Source: DATFRX01 sp035630615 (lineage in GTDB: Bacteria; Actinomycetota; Actinomycetes; Propionibacteriales; Nocardioidaceae). From it: a DNA stretch of 59,572 bases. A program made the translations under genes and the position numbers. A model generated the notes under the pieces. It saw only the letters and a program-made list of their open reading frames with translations, was not told the origin of the DNA and did not search any database. The DNA lies in the NCBI GenBank assembly GCA_035630615.1, contig DASQKI010000067.1, forward strand, positions 1-59,572, written 5' to 3'. This document shows positions 32,577 through 45,000 of this stretch, one piece after another. Numbering within the stretch: position 1 is the first letter of the stretch; the number at the start of each line of letters is the position of its first letter.

Positions 32577-33306
32577 CGACGACGGCTCCGCCGTTGACGT
32601 GCAGGATCGTGCCAGTCGTCCAGCCGGCGCCCGGCGACGCGAAGTACGCCACGGACTCGGCGACCTCGTCCGGCGTGCCCGGCCGGGCCATCGGGATGCC
32701 CGCCGAGCGGGACGCGATCAGGTCGTCGCTGCGCCGGCTGTCCCAAAACCCCGTGTCGGGCACGAAGCCCGGCGCGACGGCGTTGACTGTGATGCCGTCC
32801 GAGGCGAGCTGTGCCGACATGCCGTAGACCCAGGCGTTGATTGCCGCCTTGGCCGCGCCGTACGATCCGGCTCCGCGAAATGCCGCCACCGAGCTCAGTG
32901 CGACGATCCGGCCGCCCGGTCGAGTGATCTGGGGGAGCAGCGCCTCGGTGACCAGCACCGTCGTCATCACGTTGTTGTCGAAGTCGCGTCGCCAGCCGGC
33001 CGCGACCTCCTCGAGCGTGTCGGCCGACTCGAGCGAGACGCCGCCGGCGTTGTTGACCAACACGTCGATGCTCGGGCCGCGGGACAGCCGGTCGGCGAAC
33101 GCGCCGACCGCCTTCGGGTCCTCCAGGTCGCAGGGTTCGGCGACCACGCGTGCCTCGCCGACCCATTCGTTGATCTCCGCGGCCGCCTCGGTCAGCACCT
33201 CGATGCGGCGGCCCACGATGACGACCTCGAAGCCGTCCGACGCCAGGCGCTTGGCGCAGGCCCGGCCGATGCCGGTGCCGCCGCCGGTCACGATCGCACG
33301 CGTCAC
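32569..33306 (-). CDS. Short-chain dehydrogenase/reductase
   Basis: 245 aa classical SDR. TGGGTGIGRACAKRL is the NAD(P)-binding loop, VLVNNAGG the structural motif, SSVAAF holds the catalytic Ser, and YGAAKAAINAW the Tyr-x3-Lys. It ends with TTGTILHVNGGAVVG. Substrate unknown. GTG 33306 has GAGAGGAC upstream. It sits on the opposite strand inside the otherwise conserved rnj-ftsK interval. Confidence 0.9.
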   Translation of the reverse strand: MTRAIVTGGGTGIGRACAKRLASDGFEVVIVGRRIEVLTEAAAEINEWVGEARVVAEPCDLEDPKAVGAFADRLSRGPSIDVLVNNAGGVSLESADTLEEVAAGWRRDFDNNVMTTVLVTEALLPQITRPGGRIVALSSVAAFRGAGSYGAAKAAINAWVYGMSAQLASDGITVNAVAPGFVPDTGFWDSRRSDDLIASRSAGIPMARPGTPDEVAESVAYFASPGAGWTTGTILHVNGGAVVGR

Positions 33307-33413
33307 GTTGTCGTCCTCTCTCGTACGGGTAAACCGGAGTCACCCTACGCGGGGCAGTCAAGCCGTGCCGTCGCGAAGTCGGCGCCGCGGCGTACGACGC
33401 GCGATACTCCATT

Positions 33414-33922
33414 TCATGGTGCGAAGAAACACGTAAGCGCGGCCGCCATGCTCCTGGCGTCGACGACGTGACCCTGGCCTTCGAGAAGGAGGCGCTCGGC
33501 GTGCGGGACGGTTGCGGCGATCGCGTCGGCCGCTCCCGCCAGGCTCGGGCGAGGTCATCGTCGACGAAGTACGGCACCTCGTACACCGCCACCCGGCCCG
33601 CTGGCAGCCCGGCAGCCACCGCCTCGAGAGCTAACGCCCCGCCCGATGACACGCCGTAGAGGTGCGCCGATCCTCCAGCGGCGGCGACCAGCGCCTCGAG
33701 ATCTTCGATCTCGCGTTCGAGCGAGTACGGCCGGGTGTCGCCGCTCGAACCACGGCCGCGCCGCATGTAGTTGTAGACCGTGAAGCGCCCGGCGAGCTCG
33801 GCGGCGAGCGGCGCGTTCTCTGACCCGTCGTCGAGGGCGCCCGTGGCGAGGATGACGGTGAGCCCTTGTCCCTGGCGCTCAAACGCGATCGTCGTCCCGT
33901 CCTTCGATGTCACCTGGCCCAT
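33414..33922 (-). pseudogene. Alpha/beta-hydrolase gene with large internal deletion
   Basis: From ATG 33922 the protein reads MGQVTSKDGTTIAFERQGQG, ..FTVYNYMRRGRGSSGDT.. and YGVSSGGALALEAVA with the nucleophile Ser, up to YEVPYFVDDD. There the frame breaks. Directly afterwards, in another frame, comes the C-terminal end SLAGAADAIAATVPHAERLL, EGQGHVVDARSMAAALTCFF with the catalytic His, stopping at 33414. Compared with complete members (about 250-270 aa) roughly 90-100 residues with the catalytic Asp are missing. The gene cannot make an active enzyme. Confidence 0.8.
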
Positions 33923-33984
33923 AAGCAGCTCCGCATCGCGTTGGGGTACGGGTGTCGCCACCGTACGAGGGTGGGGTCGGTCAG

Positions 33985-34050
33985 GTGTGACGGATCGGCG
34001 GGCAAAGTGTGACGGATGAGCGGAGTAAGTGGGACGGATCGGCGGAATGG
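33985..34050. repeat. Three tandem 22-bp repeats upstream of ftsK
   Basis: Units start at 33985, 34007 and 34029, each beginning GTGTGACGGATCGGCGG with few differences (GTGGGACGG in the third). A fourth related GTGTGACG occurs at about 34066. The 22-bp period is two helical turns, so repeated protein-binding sites would face the same side. They lie about 60-125 bp before the ftsK start. Confidence 0.7.
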
Positions 34051-34097
34051 GGAAGGGGATACGGCGTGTGACGCGTGAGACTGGTGTGATATGGCCG

Positions 34098-34103
34098 TAG
34101 CCT
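34098..34103 (+). promoter_or_regulatory. -10-like TAGCCT before ftsK
   Basis: TAGCCT, 7 nt (GGGGATC), ATG. GTGAGA 17 bp upstream matches 4 of 6 positions of TTGACA. Probably leaderless. Confidence 0.45.
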
Positions 34104-34110
34104 GGGGATC

Positions 34111-36665
<2,555 letters not shown>

Positions 36666-36669
<4 letters not shown>

Positions 36670-38207
36670 AGACCTTGCAAACGCCACCCGACCTCAGTCA
36701 GCTGGCTCGCGGCCCAGAGCCCGCGCCCTTCGAGGTGCGCGGGCGTCCGGGCATCCACATCATCGTCAGCGCGATAGCCGGCGTCACCGCACTCGCGTAC
36801 CTGTGGCGCGCCATCGACGGCGGGTCGCCGATCTTGTGGCTTATGGTGGCGGTGCTGGTCGCGGTCGCGGTGATGCATCTGCTCGGCCGCCGAGAGGCTG
36901 CGCTGCCGCGCCTCGTGGCCGACCACCACGGCGTACGCGTGCGGCAGCGCTCGCGTTGGATCGGACTGCCGTGGGACGACATCGACCGGGTCGAAATCGC
37001 GTCCATGCACGGTCCCCTCGGGGCGACAGTGGTCAGGCTGGTCCCGACCGACGACGAGCCGATCGAGATCCGGAGCGGCGCCTCGTCGCGGCTGTCGGCC
37101 GATGACATCGTGCTGGCCCTGCGGCCCCTTGCGGGCCAGCGGACGGCGATCTGCCGCGGGGTAGCCCCGTCGCAGCGGTCGCTGCCGAGCGAGGAGCTGG
37201 AGGAGTCCGAGGCGGAGACTGACGAGGCGGAGGCTGACGAGGCCGTCTACGACCAGGCGGTCGCCGAGGACACCGGGTCACGCCGGGCCGTCCGCGCCCA
37301 GGTCACGCGTACCGAGCCAGGCATCGTCGGCATGATCCCGCTACAACCCGAGCCGGCGGAGGTGGAGTTCGACGACGCCAAGGTCCTCGAGCCCGAGACC
37401 GACGAGGTCGCCGACCCCGACGATCCCGAGCTTGACGTCGACACCCCGCAGGCGCCGATGATTCGGGCCGAGGTCGACGCGTCGATCGGTCCGTTGCTGG
37501 CCGCCGCCAGGTTCCGGCAGCGACTGAGCGTCGACGAACTGGGGGAGCGGACGCGGATTCGCCCCCATGTGATCGAGGCGATCGAAAACGAAGACTTCGC
37601 TCCTTGCGGCGGCGACTTCTACGCCCGAGGGCATCTTCGGTCGCTGTGTCGCGTACTCGGGGTCGGGCCGGAGCCGATCCTCGAGGCGTTCGATCGGCGC
37701 TACGCCCATGCGCCGATCGAGGCCCGAACCGTGTTCGAGGCCGAGCTCGCGACCGGTCCGCGTCCGACGTTCCGATCGATGGGTCGGCCGGCCAACTGGA
37801 TCGCGCTGCTCGTCGTTGTCATGCTGCTCGCGATCGTTTGGGCGGTCGCCAAGGTCGTGACCGACGGCGACAGCGCCGACTCCGGATCGCAGGGGCAGTC
37901 GGAGCTGTCCAACGCGTCGTCGCCCCCTGACGATGGCCAGCTGGCCGAGTTCGGGGCACCGGAGACCAATGAGCTCACCCTGCGCGCCGTGGGCGACGGC
38001 ACGCGTGTCACGGTCAAGGACGCCGACAGTCAACGGATATGGCGCGGCCGAGTGGGACGGGGCGAGTCGCAGGATGTCTCGGTCACCGGGCCGGCCACCG
38101 TGATCGCCGCCGACGGCGGCGCGGTACGCCTGCGCCTCAACGGCGACGGTAAGGGCAAACTCGGCGACGCCGGCGAACCGACCCGAATCACCGTCGGCAA
38201 CCGCTGA
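36666..38207 (+). CDS. RodZ-like HTH membrane protein with N-terminal PH-like domain
   Basis: 513 aa. Two N-terminal helices (~30-70) precede a PH-like stretch (VRQRSRWIGLPWDDIDRVEI). An acidic linker follows, then a Cro-type HTH (~270-340: LLAAARFRQRLSVDELGERT, FYARGHLRSLCRVLGV), a membrane helix (~378-400) and a DUF4115 beta domain. HTH-TM-DUF4115 is the RodZ layout, linked to MreB and cell shape. Many actinobacteria have a gene of this kind between ftsK and rimO; the N-terminal PH-like membrane module is an extra. ATGA overlap with ftsK implies coupling. A hairpin element follows the stop. Confidence 0.82.
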
Positions 38208-38215
38208 CCCACCAG

Positions 38216-38267
38216 AAGTTGTCAGGCACATATCGAGCTAGGGCTCGACATACGCCTGACACCTTTT
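38216..38267 (+). terminator. 3' hairpin element, copy 2, with T-run
   Basis: A 48-nt element beginning AAGTTGTCAGGCACAT, 8 nt after the stop, followed by TTTT. Outer stem TGTCAGGC/GCCTGACA and inner stem TCGAGC/GCTCGA. Aligned to copy 1 (27946), a G-C pair is swapped to C-G while pairing is kept. It should end the ftsK-RodZ transcript. Confidence 0.8.
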
Positions 38268-38281
38268 CGCTAGCGGCCGCA

Positions 38282-38287
38282 TAGACT
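38282..38287 (+). promoter_or_regulatory. -10-like TAGACT before rimO
   Basis: TAGACT lies 14 nt before the rimO ATG, leaving a leader of only a few nucleotides. It follows the hairpin element, so rimO-pgsA-cinA would have their own promoter. Confidence 0.4.
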
Positions 38288-38301
38288 GACTCGGATCCGC
38301 C

Positions 38302-39762
38302 ATGACTGAACACCCATCCACACCCTCGCCGACAAGCGTCGCGCTGGTCACTCTCGGCTGCGCGCGCAACGACGTCGACTCCGAAGAGCTGGCCGCCCGA
38401 CTCGAGACGGCCGGCTTCGAACTCGTCGCGGAGCCGGGCGATGCCGAGGCCGTGCTGGTCAACACCTGCGGCTTCGTCGACCAGGCGAAGAAGGACTCCA
38501 TCGACACGGTGCTCGCGGCCACCGACCTCAAGGAGTCGGGACGGGCCCAGGCCGTCGTCGCGGTCGGGTGCCTCGCCGAGCGGTACGGCGCGGAGCTGGC
38601 CGATGCGTTGCCGGAGGCCGACGCCGTCCTGGGGTTCGACGACTACCCCGATATCGCGGGTCGCCTGCGGTCGATCCTGGCCGGCACGGCGCACGTGCCA
38701 CACGTGCCGACCGACCGGCGCAAGCTGCTCCCAGTGACGCCGGTCGAGCGGTCGGCGCAGCCCGTGGTGGTGCCGGGGCACGCGGTTGCCGAGCCCGACC
38801 TCCCCGACGGTGTCGCTCCCGCCAGTGGGCCTCGGGTCGTACGCCGCCGGCTCGACTCGGGTCCGGTGGCGCCGCTGAAGCTGGCCTCCGGCTGCGACCG
38901 GCGATGCACGTTTTGCGCGATCCCGTCGTTTCGGGGCGCGTTCGTCTCGCGCCGGCCCACCGATGTGCTGGCCGATGCCCGTTGGCTCGCGGCGCAGGGT
39001 GTTCGCGAGGTGTTCTGCGTCAGCGAAAACTCGACCTCGTACGGCAAGGACCTGGGCGACCCGAGGCTGCTCGAGACGCTGCTGCCGGAGCTCGCCGCCG
39101 TCGACGGGATCGACCGGGTGCGCGTGTCGTACCTCCAGCCGGCCGAGCTGCGTCCTGGTTTGATCGATGCGATCGCTGGCACCGACGGGGTCGCGCCGTA
39201 CTTCGATCTGTCGTTCCAGCACGCCGCCGGGCCGCTGTTGCGTCGGATGCGTCGGTTCGGCGACGCCGAGCAGTTCTTGCGGCTGCTCGAGACGATCCGG
39301 TCCAAGGCGCCGACGGCCGGGGTTCGGAGCAACTTCATCGTCGGCTTTCCTGGGGAGACCGACGACGACGTACGCGTGCTGTGCGACTTCTTGACGGCGG
39401 CCGAGCTCGATGCGATCGGCGTCTTCGGCTACTCCAACGAGGACGGCACCGAGGCCGCGACGATGGACGGGCAGATCGACGCCGACGAGGTCAGCGACCG
39501 CGTCGACACGGTGACCCGCCTCGTCGACGAGCTGACCGCGCAGCGGGCCGAGGCGCGCCACGGCGAAGAGCTCGCGGTGCTCGTCGAGTCGATCGACGAC
39601 GGGCCGGACGGCCGACGAGCCGACGGTCGGGCCCTCCACCAAGGGCCGGAGGTCGACGGCACTACCACCGTCGTCGGCGTGCCCGAGCCGACCCGAGTCG
39701 GCGACGTCGTAGCGGCGGTCGTCGAGGCGAGTGACGGCGTCGACCTGGTGGCGTGGGCATGA
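38302..39762 (+). CDS. rimO: Ribosomal protein S12 methylthiotransferase RimO
   Basis: 486 aa radical-SAM enzyme that methylthiolates an Asp of ribosomal protein S12. The N-terminal UPF0004 domain holds three cluster Cys: VTLGCARNDVDSE, VNTCGFVDQAKKDS and AVGCLAERYG. The radical-SAM motif SGCDRRCTFCAIPSFRGAF has Cys198, Cys202 and Cys205. NFIVGFPGETDDDV and a C-terminal TRAM-type domain complete it. Its stop overlaps pgsA (ATGA). Confidence 0.95.
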   Translation: MTEHPSTPSPTSVALVTLGCARNDVDSEELAARLETAGFELVAEPGDAEAVLVNTCGFVDQAKKDSIDTVLAATDLKESGRAQAVVAVGCLAERYGAELADALPEADAVLGFDDYPDIAGRLRSILAGTAHVPHVPTDRRKLLPVTPVERSAQPVVVPGHAVAEPDLPDGVAPASGPRVVRRRLDSGPVAPLKLASGCDRRCTFCAIPSFRGAFVSRRPTDVLADARWLAAQGVREVFCVSENSTSYGKDLGDPRLLETLLPELAAVDGIDRVRVSYLQPAELRPGLIDAIAGTDGVAPYFDLSFQHAAGPLLRRMRRFGDAEQFLRLLETIRSKAPTAGVRSNFIVGFPGETDDDVRVLCDFLTAAELDAIGVFGYSNEDGTEAATMDGQIDADEVSDRVDTVTRLVDELTAQRAEARHGEELAVLVESIDDGPDGRRADGRALHQGPEVDGTTTVVGVPEPTRVGDVVAAVVEASDGVDLVAWA

Positions 39763-40343
39763 GTACGGCCGCGAGCTCGGCGCCAAGCAACTGGAATCTG
39801 GCCAACGCCCTTACTGTCTCTCGGCTGGTCCTCGTGCCGCTGTTCGGCTGGCTGTTGTTGACCGACGACGGCGACTCCGACCGGATGCGGATCGCGGCGT
39901 TCGTGGTCTTCGCTGTGGCTGCCGCAACCGACCGCTTCGACGGCGATCTCGCCCGTCGACGCGGCACCGTGACCGACTTCGGCAAGCTGGTCGACCCGAT
40001 CGCCGACAAGGCGCTGACGGGGATGGCCTTCATCGGTCTGTCGATACTCGGCGAGCTGCCCTGGTGGGTGACGGTCGTGGTCCTCGTGCGCGAGCTGGGG
40101 GTGACGGCCCTGCGGTTCTGGGTGATCCGGATCGGCGTCATCGCGGCCAGTCGCGGCGGCAAGCTCAAGACGGCCTTGCAGGCGCTGGCGCTCGGGCTCT
40201 ACATCCTGCCGCTGTCGGACGCCTTCGACCCGGTCGAGATCGGGGCGATGGCTCTGGCGGTCGTGGTCACGATCGTGACCGGCGTCGACTACGTGCTTCA
40301 GGCGCTCAAGATGCACCGCCAGGGTCGCCCGGCGACGTCGTGA
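39759..40343 (+). CDS. pgsA: CDP-diacylglycerol-glycerol-3-phosphate 3-phosphatidyltransferase
   Basis: 194 aa integral membrane enzyme making phosphatidylglycerophosphate. The CDP-alcohol phosphotransferase motif is complete: DRFDGDLARRRGTVTDFGK followed by LVDPIADK. About five to six hydrophobic helices. The ATG at 39759 overlaps the rimO stop; GTG 39753 is a possible alternative two codons earlier. It overlaps cinA at its end. Confidence 0.94.
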   Translation: MSTAASSAPSNWNLANALTVSRLVLVPLFGWLLLTDDGDSDRMRIAAFVVFAVAAATDRFDGDLARRRGTVTDFGKLVDPIADKALTGMAFIGLSILGELPWWVTVVVLVRELGVTALRFWVIRIGVIAASRGGKLKTALQALALGLYILPLSDAFDPVEIGAMALAVVVTIVTGVDYVLQALKMHRQGRPATS

Positions 40344-40813
40344 CCGAACCCGCCGACATCGTCGCGGCCCTCCGGCGGCGATCCGCCACGGTCGCCACGG
40401 CCGAGTCGCTTACCGGCGGCATGGTCTGCGCCGACTTGGTAAACGTTGCGGGAGCGTCCGACGTCGTCCGGGGCGGTGTCGTCGCGTACGCCACCGATGT
40501 CAAGAAATGGCTGCTCGACGTGCCGGCCGAGCTCGTCGACCGGGTCGGCACGGTCGATCCGGAGGTGGCATCGGCGATGGCCGAGGGCGCCCGAGCTCGA
40601 TTGGGCGCGACCTTCGGCGTCGCGACGACGGGGGTCGCCGGACCCGATCCGAGCGAGGACAAGCCGGTCGGCACGGCCCATATCGCGGTCGCCGGACCCG
40701 ACGCGGTGACGACCCGGGCGTACGCCTTCGGCGGCGACCGCGCCTCGGTGCGGCGGCAGGCCACCCAGGCGGCGCTGGGGCTGCTGTCGGAGCGGCTCGA
40801 CGCGCCGGCGTAG
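40340..40813 (+). CDS. cinA: CinA-family nicotinamide-nucleotide amidase
   Basis: 157 aa, the stand-alone C-terminal CinA (PncC) domain that deamidates nicotinamide mononucleotide. TVATAESLTGGMVCADLVNV, VVRGGVVAYATDVKKWLLDV, FGVATTGVAGPDP and KPVGTAHIAVAGP are family motifs. GTG 40340 overlaps the pgsA stop (GTGA). Confidence 0.93.
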   Translation: MTEPADIVAALRRRSATVATAESLTGGMVCADLVNVAGASDVVRGGVVAYATDVKKWLLDVPAELVDRVGTVDPEVASAMAEGARARLGATFGVATTGVAGPDPSEDKPVGTAHIAVAGPDAVTTRAYAFGGDRASVRRQATQAALGLLSERLDAPA

Positions 40814-40976
40814 ACCGGGGGAAGCATTCGGACAGCAGCGCCGTTATGGTCCATGTCGGGAGTGCCGCCATCGGTCCGTCGGCAGGGAGCGGTACGGTGG
40901 GAAGCACCCCCTGATACCAAGACGCGAAACTGACGACACCTCAGCCTGACCCGCTGACAGCCTTGGAGGTAGTGCT

Positions 40977-41291
40977 GTGACCATGCTCCGGGAGCGGATC
41001 GGCGGGGTCTTGCGCGAGGTTCGGATGCGCCAGGGGCGCACCCTGCGGCAGGTGTCCAACGAGGCGCAGGTCAGCCTGGGCTACATCTCCGAGATCGAGC
41101 GCGGCCAAAAGGAGCCCAGCTCGGAGTTGCTCGCCGCGATCTGCTCGGCGCTCGACGTCCCGCTGTCGGTGATCTTGCTCGAGGTGAGCGCACGACTGGC
41201 GGCCGACGAGCGCGCCGAGGCGGTCGTCTCGATCGAGAGCGTCACCGACGTGACGATCACCCAGCCGACCAACGTCGTTGCCGCGGCCTGA
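40977..41291 (+). CDS. clgR: ClgR-type HTH transcription factor
   Basis: 104 aa Xre/Cro-type regulator. The HTH is LRQVSNEAQVSLGYISEIE followed by RGQKEPSSELLAAICSALDV. In Streptomyces, corynebacteria and mycobacteria ClgR activates clpP, clpC and lon. TTGGAGG lies 7 nt before GTG 40977, so I prefer it to ATG 40983. The 163-bp upstream gap has no ClgR box I could recognise. In most relatives recA follows within one or two genes; here an SDR gene does. Confidence 0.88.
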   Translation: MTMLRERIGGVLREVRMRQGRTLRQVSNEAQVSLGYISEIERGQKEPSSELLAAICSALDVPLSVILLEVSARLAADERAEAVVSIESVTDVTITQPTNVVAAA

Positions 41292-42066
41292 GTCGTCGGG
41301 CTACCTGTCCGACCTGTTTTCGCTGGACGGCCGGGTCGCCGTCGTCACCGGGGGGAGCTCCGGCATCGGCCGCGCGATCGCCGAGTCCCTGGCTCGGGCC
41401 GGAGCCAGCGTCGTGATCGTGGCGCGTACGCAGGCCGCCCTGGTCGAGACGGTCGAGGGCCTGACTGCGGAGGGCTGCCGAGCCGACTGGGTGCGCGGCG
41501 ACCTGCGCAGCCGCGAGGGGGTTCGCGAGGCCGCCGAGCATGCCGTCGAAGCGATGGGCGAGCCCGACATCGTCGTCAACTCCGCTGGGATCAACCTGCG
41601 ACCGCCGATGGACGAGCTCGACGACGCCGCCTGGGACGCGACGATGGCGGTCAATCTCGAGGCGCCGTACCTGCTCGGCCAGCGGTTCGGACCCGGCATG
41701 GCGGCCCGCGGGTTCGGCCGGATCGTCAACGTGTCGTCTCAACAGGCGCACCGGGCGTTTGTGCAGAGTGGGGCCTACGGTGTCTCCAAGGGCGGGCTGG
41801 AGGCACTGACACGGTCCCAAGCCGAGGTCTGGTCGTCGAGCGGCGTCACCTGCAACGCTCTCGTCCCCGGCTTCGTGATGACGCCGCTCAACGCCAGGTT
41901 GTCGTCCGATCCCGATCGGGTCACGGCGTTGGCCGCCCGGACGATGGTCGGGCGCAACGGTCTCGCGTCGGACTTCACCGGTGTCGCGGTGTTTTTGGCC
42001 AGTGATGCCTCGGCCTACGTCACCGGCCAGTCGATATTCGTCGACGGCGGACTGTCGGTGCACTGA
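41278..42066 (+). CDS. Short-chain dehydrogenase/reductase
   Basis: 262 aa. VVTGGSSGIGRAIAESLARA binds NAD(P); VVNSAGINLRPPMDEL, NVSSQQAH (Ser) and YGVSKGGLEALT (Tyr-x3-Lys) are catalytic; YVTGQSIFVDGGLS ends it, a gluconate-5-dehydrogenase/3-oxoacyl-reductase-like pattern. The only usable start is TTG 41278, which overlaps clgR by 14 nt, suggesting coupled translation. Convergent with lhr after 10 nt. Confidence 0.88.
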   Translation: MPRPESSGYLSDLFSLDGRVAVVTGGSSGIGRAIAESLARAGASVVIVARTQAALVETVEGLTAEGCRADWVRGDLRSREGVREAAEHAVEAMGEPDIVVNSAGINLRPPMDELDDAAWDATMAVNLEAPYLLGQRFGPGMAARGFGRIVNVSSQQAHRAFVQSGAYGVSKGGLEALTRSQAEVWSSSGVTCNALVPGFVMTPLNARLSSDPDRVTALAARTMVGRNGLASDFTGVAVFLASDASAYVTGQSIFVDGGLSVH

Positions 42067-42076
42067 GCCGAGCCGC

Positions 42077-45000
42077 CTACCCCCGCAGCCGCAGCCCCTT
42101 GGGGGTGGGCCGAAAACCGACCGCCTCGAGGCGTGACCCGAGCCCGCTGCCGAGCGCCGGCTCGCCGTCGGCGACGTGGACGGTGAGCTGGTCGAGCAGT
42201 CCTCGGCTGACCGCGTCGGCGAGCGCCTCGAAAGCGGCCCCGATGGCGTCGGCGTCGTCGGTGAACGTGAGGAGGCTCCGGCCGCCGCGCTCCACGTAGG
42301 TCACGAGGTCGCCGTCGACGAGGACCACGAGCGCACCCGCCTTGCGCCCCGGTCGGTGGCCGCCCGCCTCGGGTCGGTCCGGCCAGGGCAGCGCCGCGCC
42401 GTAGGGGTTGGCCGGATCGGTCGCGGCGAGCACGACCGTCTGCGGTTCGGATCCGACCGGCGCCACCGCGCGCAGCCGGTCGACGGCGCCGCTGGAGCCG
42501 AACTGCGCCGCGCCTAGGGAGCCGACGAAATAGCCGCGCCGACAGCGCCCGGACTCTTCGAAGCCTCGGAGCACCGGATAGACGGCCGCGAACCCGCCCG
42601 GGAGGCGCTCAGCAGCGACCGCCCCTCGGGTCACGACCCCGTGCCGGTCGAGGAGCGCCTCGGCGGTGGCGAAGGCCCGTCGCGTCGGGTCCGACTCGAC
42701 CGGCGGCAGCAGCGACCATCGCCCGGCGGCTGTCGCCGGCCCGGTGCGGGACGGGAGCCGGGGCCGCGGCGGCCCGCTGCGGCCGTAGACCCGGGTGCGT
42801 GGCGGCGGCCGCCGCGGACGGTGGGTGCCACCGGGGCCGACCAGTGCCCGCAGCGGCGCGAGGGTGTCGTTGGTCAGCCGGCCGGCCCATACGAGGTCCC
42901 ACAGGGCCGCATGCACGGCGTCGTCGTCGATGGCGCCGATCGCGTCGGCGAGCTGGCGGAAGAAGAACGCGCCGCCGTGACTCAACGCGCCGACGATCTG
43001 TCCGCGCAGGTCGCCGTCGGCCCCGCCACCGTCGGCCCCGCCACCGTCGGCCCCGCCATCGTCGGTCGCGCCATCAGCCGCCTCGCTGCCGGCCGCGTTG
43101 CCATCGACCGCATCCGGCTGGGGAAGGGTGAGCGGTGCCGACTCGGCCAGGTGCAGGCTGACCCAGCCATCGCCACCCGGCAGCGCACTCGACCCCGACC
43201 ACAGCAGCTCGCCGGCGGCGGTGAGCTCGTCGAGCATGCCCGGCGCGTAGTCGCGGACCCGGCTCGCGAGCACGAGGCTTTCGAGCGCGGACGCCGGCAT
43301 CGGGAAGCCGGCGAGCTGTTCGACGACCGCGAGCACGCCGTCCGGTCCGTGCAGACCGCTGTCGACGTGCTGCCAGACCGGTAGGAAGCGCGCGAGGGTG
43401 CGTGGCTCGACCGGTTCGACGTCGCGACGGAGGCGGGCCAGCGACCGGCTGCGGAGGCGACGCAGCACACCGGCGTCGCACCACTCGGTCCCGCTGCCCC
43501 CGGGGCGGAACTCACCGTCGACCACACGACCGTCGGCCGCCAGGCGGCGCAGCGTCTCGTCGACTACGGCAGGCCCCAGGCCGAGCCGATCCGCCGCGTC
43601 GCGTCTGGTGAACGGCCCGTGAGTGCGGGCGAACCGACCGACGACGTCGCCGACCGGGTCGGCCACCGGCTCCAGGAACGTGTCAGGTACGCCGTCGGGC
43701 ACAGGGGCCCCGAGTGCGTCGCGCAGTCGGCTGACGTCTTCGACCGCGACCCAGACGGTCGAGCCGCGCCAGGCGATCTCGACGGCTCGGTCCTGCACCA
43801 CGAGCTCGGCCAGCCATCCGGTGACCGCCTCGGGCGTGCGGGACCGCTCCTGCACCTGGTCCGCGGTCAGGGGGCCGACGTCGCGCAGCAGGTCGGCCAC
43901 TCCTTCGAGATCGCGCACCTGCCGATCTGGGGCCAGGTGCTGCAGCTCGGCCTCGACCTCGTGGATCGCCTCGGCATCGAGGAGCTCACGAAGCTCGGAA
44001 CGCCCGAGCAGCTCCGTGAGCAGGCTCGAGTCGATCGACAGTGCGGCCGCCCGCCGCTCGGCGAGAGGGCTGTCGCCGCCGTACAAGAACTCGGCGACGT
44101 AGCCGAACTGGCCGAACAGCATGCTCTGCGCGAACGGAGACGGCGTCTGCGTCTGCGTCTCGACCAGCCGGATCCGGCGGGCGCCGATGTCGGCGAGGAG
44201 CTGGCGGAGCGCGGGCACGTCGTAGACGTCGCGTAGGCACTCCCGCATGGCTTCGAGGACGATCGGGAAGTCGGGGTAGCGGTGCACCACTTCGAGTAGT
44301 TGGGCCGATCGCTGTCGCTGCTGCCACAGGGCGTTGCGCCGGTCGGGTCCGGCCCGCCGGGGCAGCAGGAGTGCCCGCGCGGCGCATTCGCGGAACCGGG
44401 CTGCGAAGAGCGCGGAGCCTCCGACCTCTCGCGTCACGAGGTCCTCGATCTCGTCGGGGTCGAAGACGAACGCCTCCGGCCCTGGCGGATCGGCGTCGGC
44501 CTGCGGTAACCGGATCACGATGCCGTCGTCGCTCGCCGTCGCCTTCGCGTTGACGCCGTAGCGCTCCCGCAGTCGGGTATCGAGCGCCAGCGCCCACGGC
44601 GAGTGAACGGCGAGGCCGAAGGGGGAGTGCAGGAGGACTCGCCAGTCGCCGGACTCGTCGGTGCCGCGCTCAACGACGAGCGTCTGGTCGGTCGGAAGCT
44701 CGCCGGTGGCCCGGCGCTGGTCATCCAGATAGGTAACGAGATTGGTCGCGGCGGTGGCGCCCAGCCCGATCCGCTGGCAGCGAGCCACGGCCTCGTCCTC
44801 GTCGGTCGCGGCCAGCTCGCGGGTGAACTCGCCGATCGCGGCTCCGAGCTCGGCCGGTCGACCGACGGCGTCGCCCTTCCAGAACGGCAGCCGACCGGGC
44901 TGTCCCGGCGCCGGGTTCACCAGCACGCGGTCGTGGGTGATGCTGTCGATCCGCCAGCTGGTCGAGCCGAGCACGAAGACGTCGCCGACACGGGACTCGA

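Noticed and set aside
30716..33961. 1081-residue open frame on the minus strand
   Set aside because: Its first ~115 residues belong to the hydrolase pseudogene. The rest is antisense to the SDR gene frame, rnj and dapA and is open only because of GC-skewed codon positions.
33985..34050. CRISPR-like array
   Set aside because: Repeats are directly adjacent with no spacers, only three units, and no cas gene nearby.
40814..40976. ClgR autoregulatory box
   Set aside because: No convincing CGC-n5-GCG type site in the gap.
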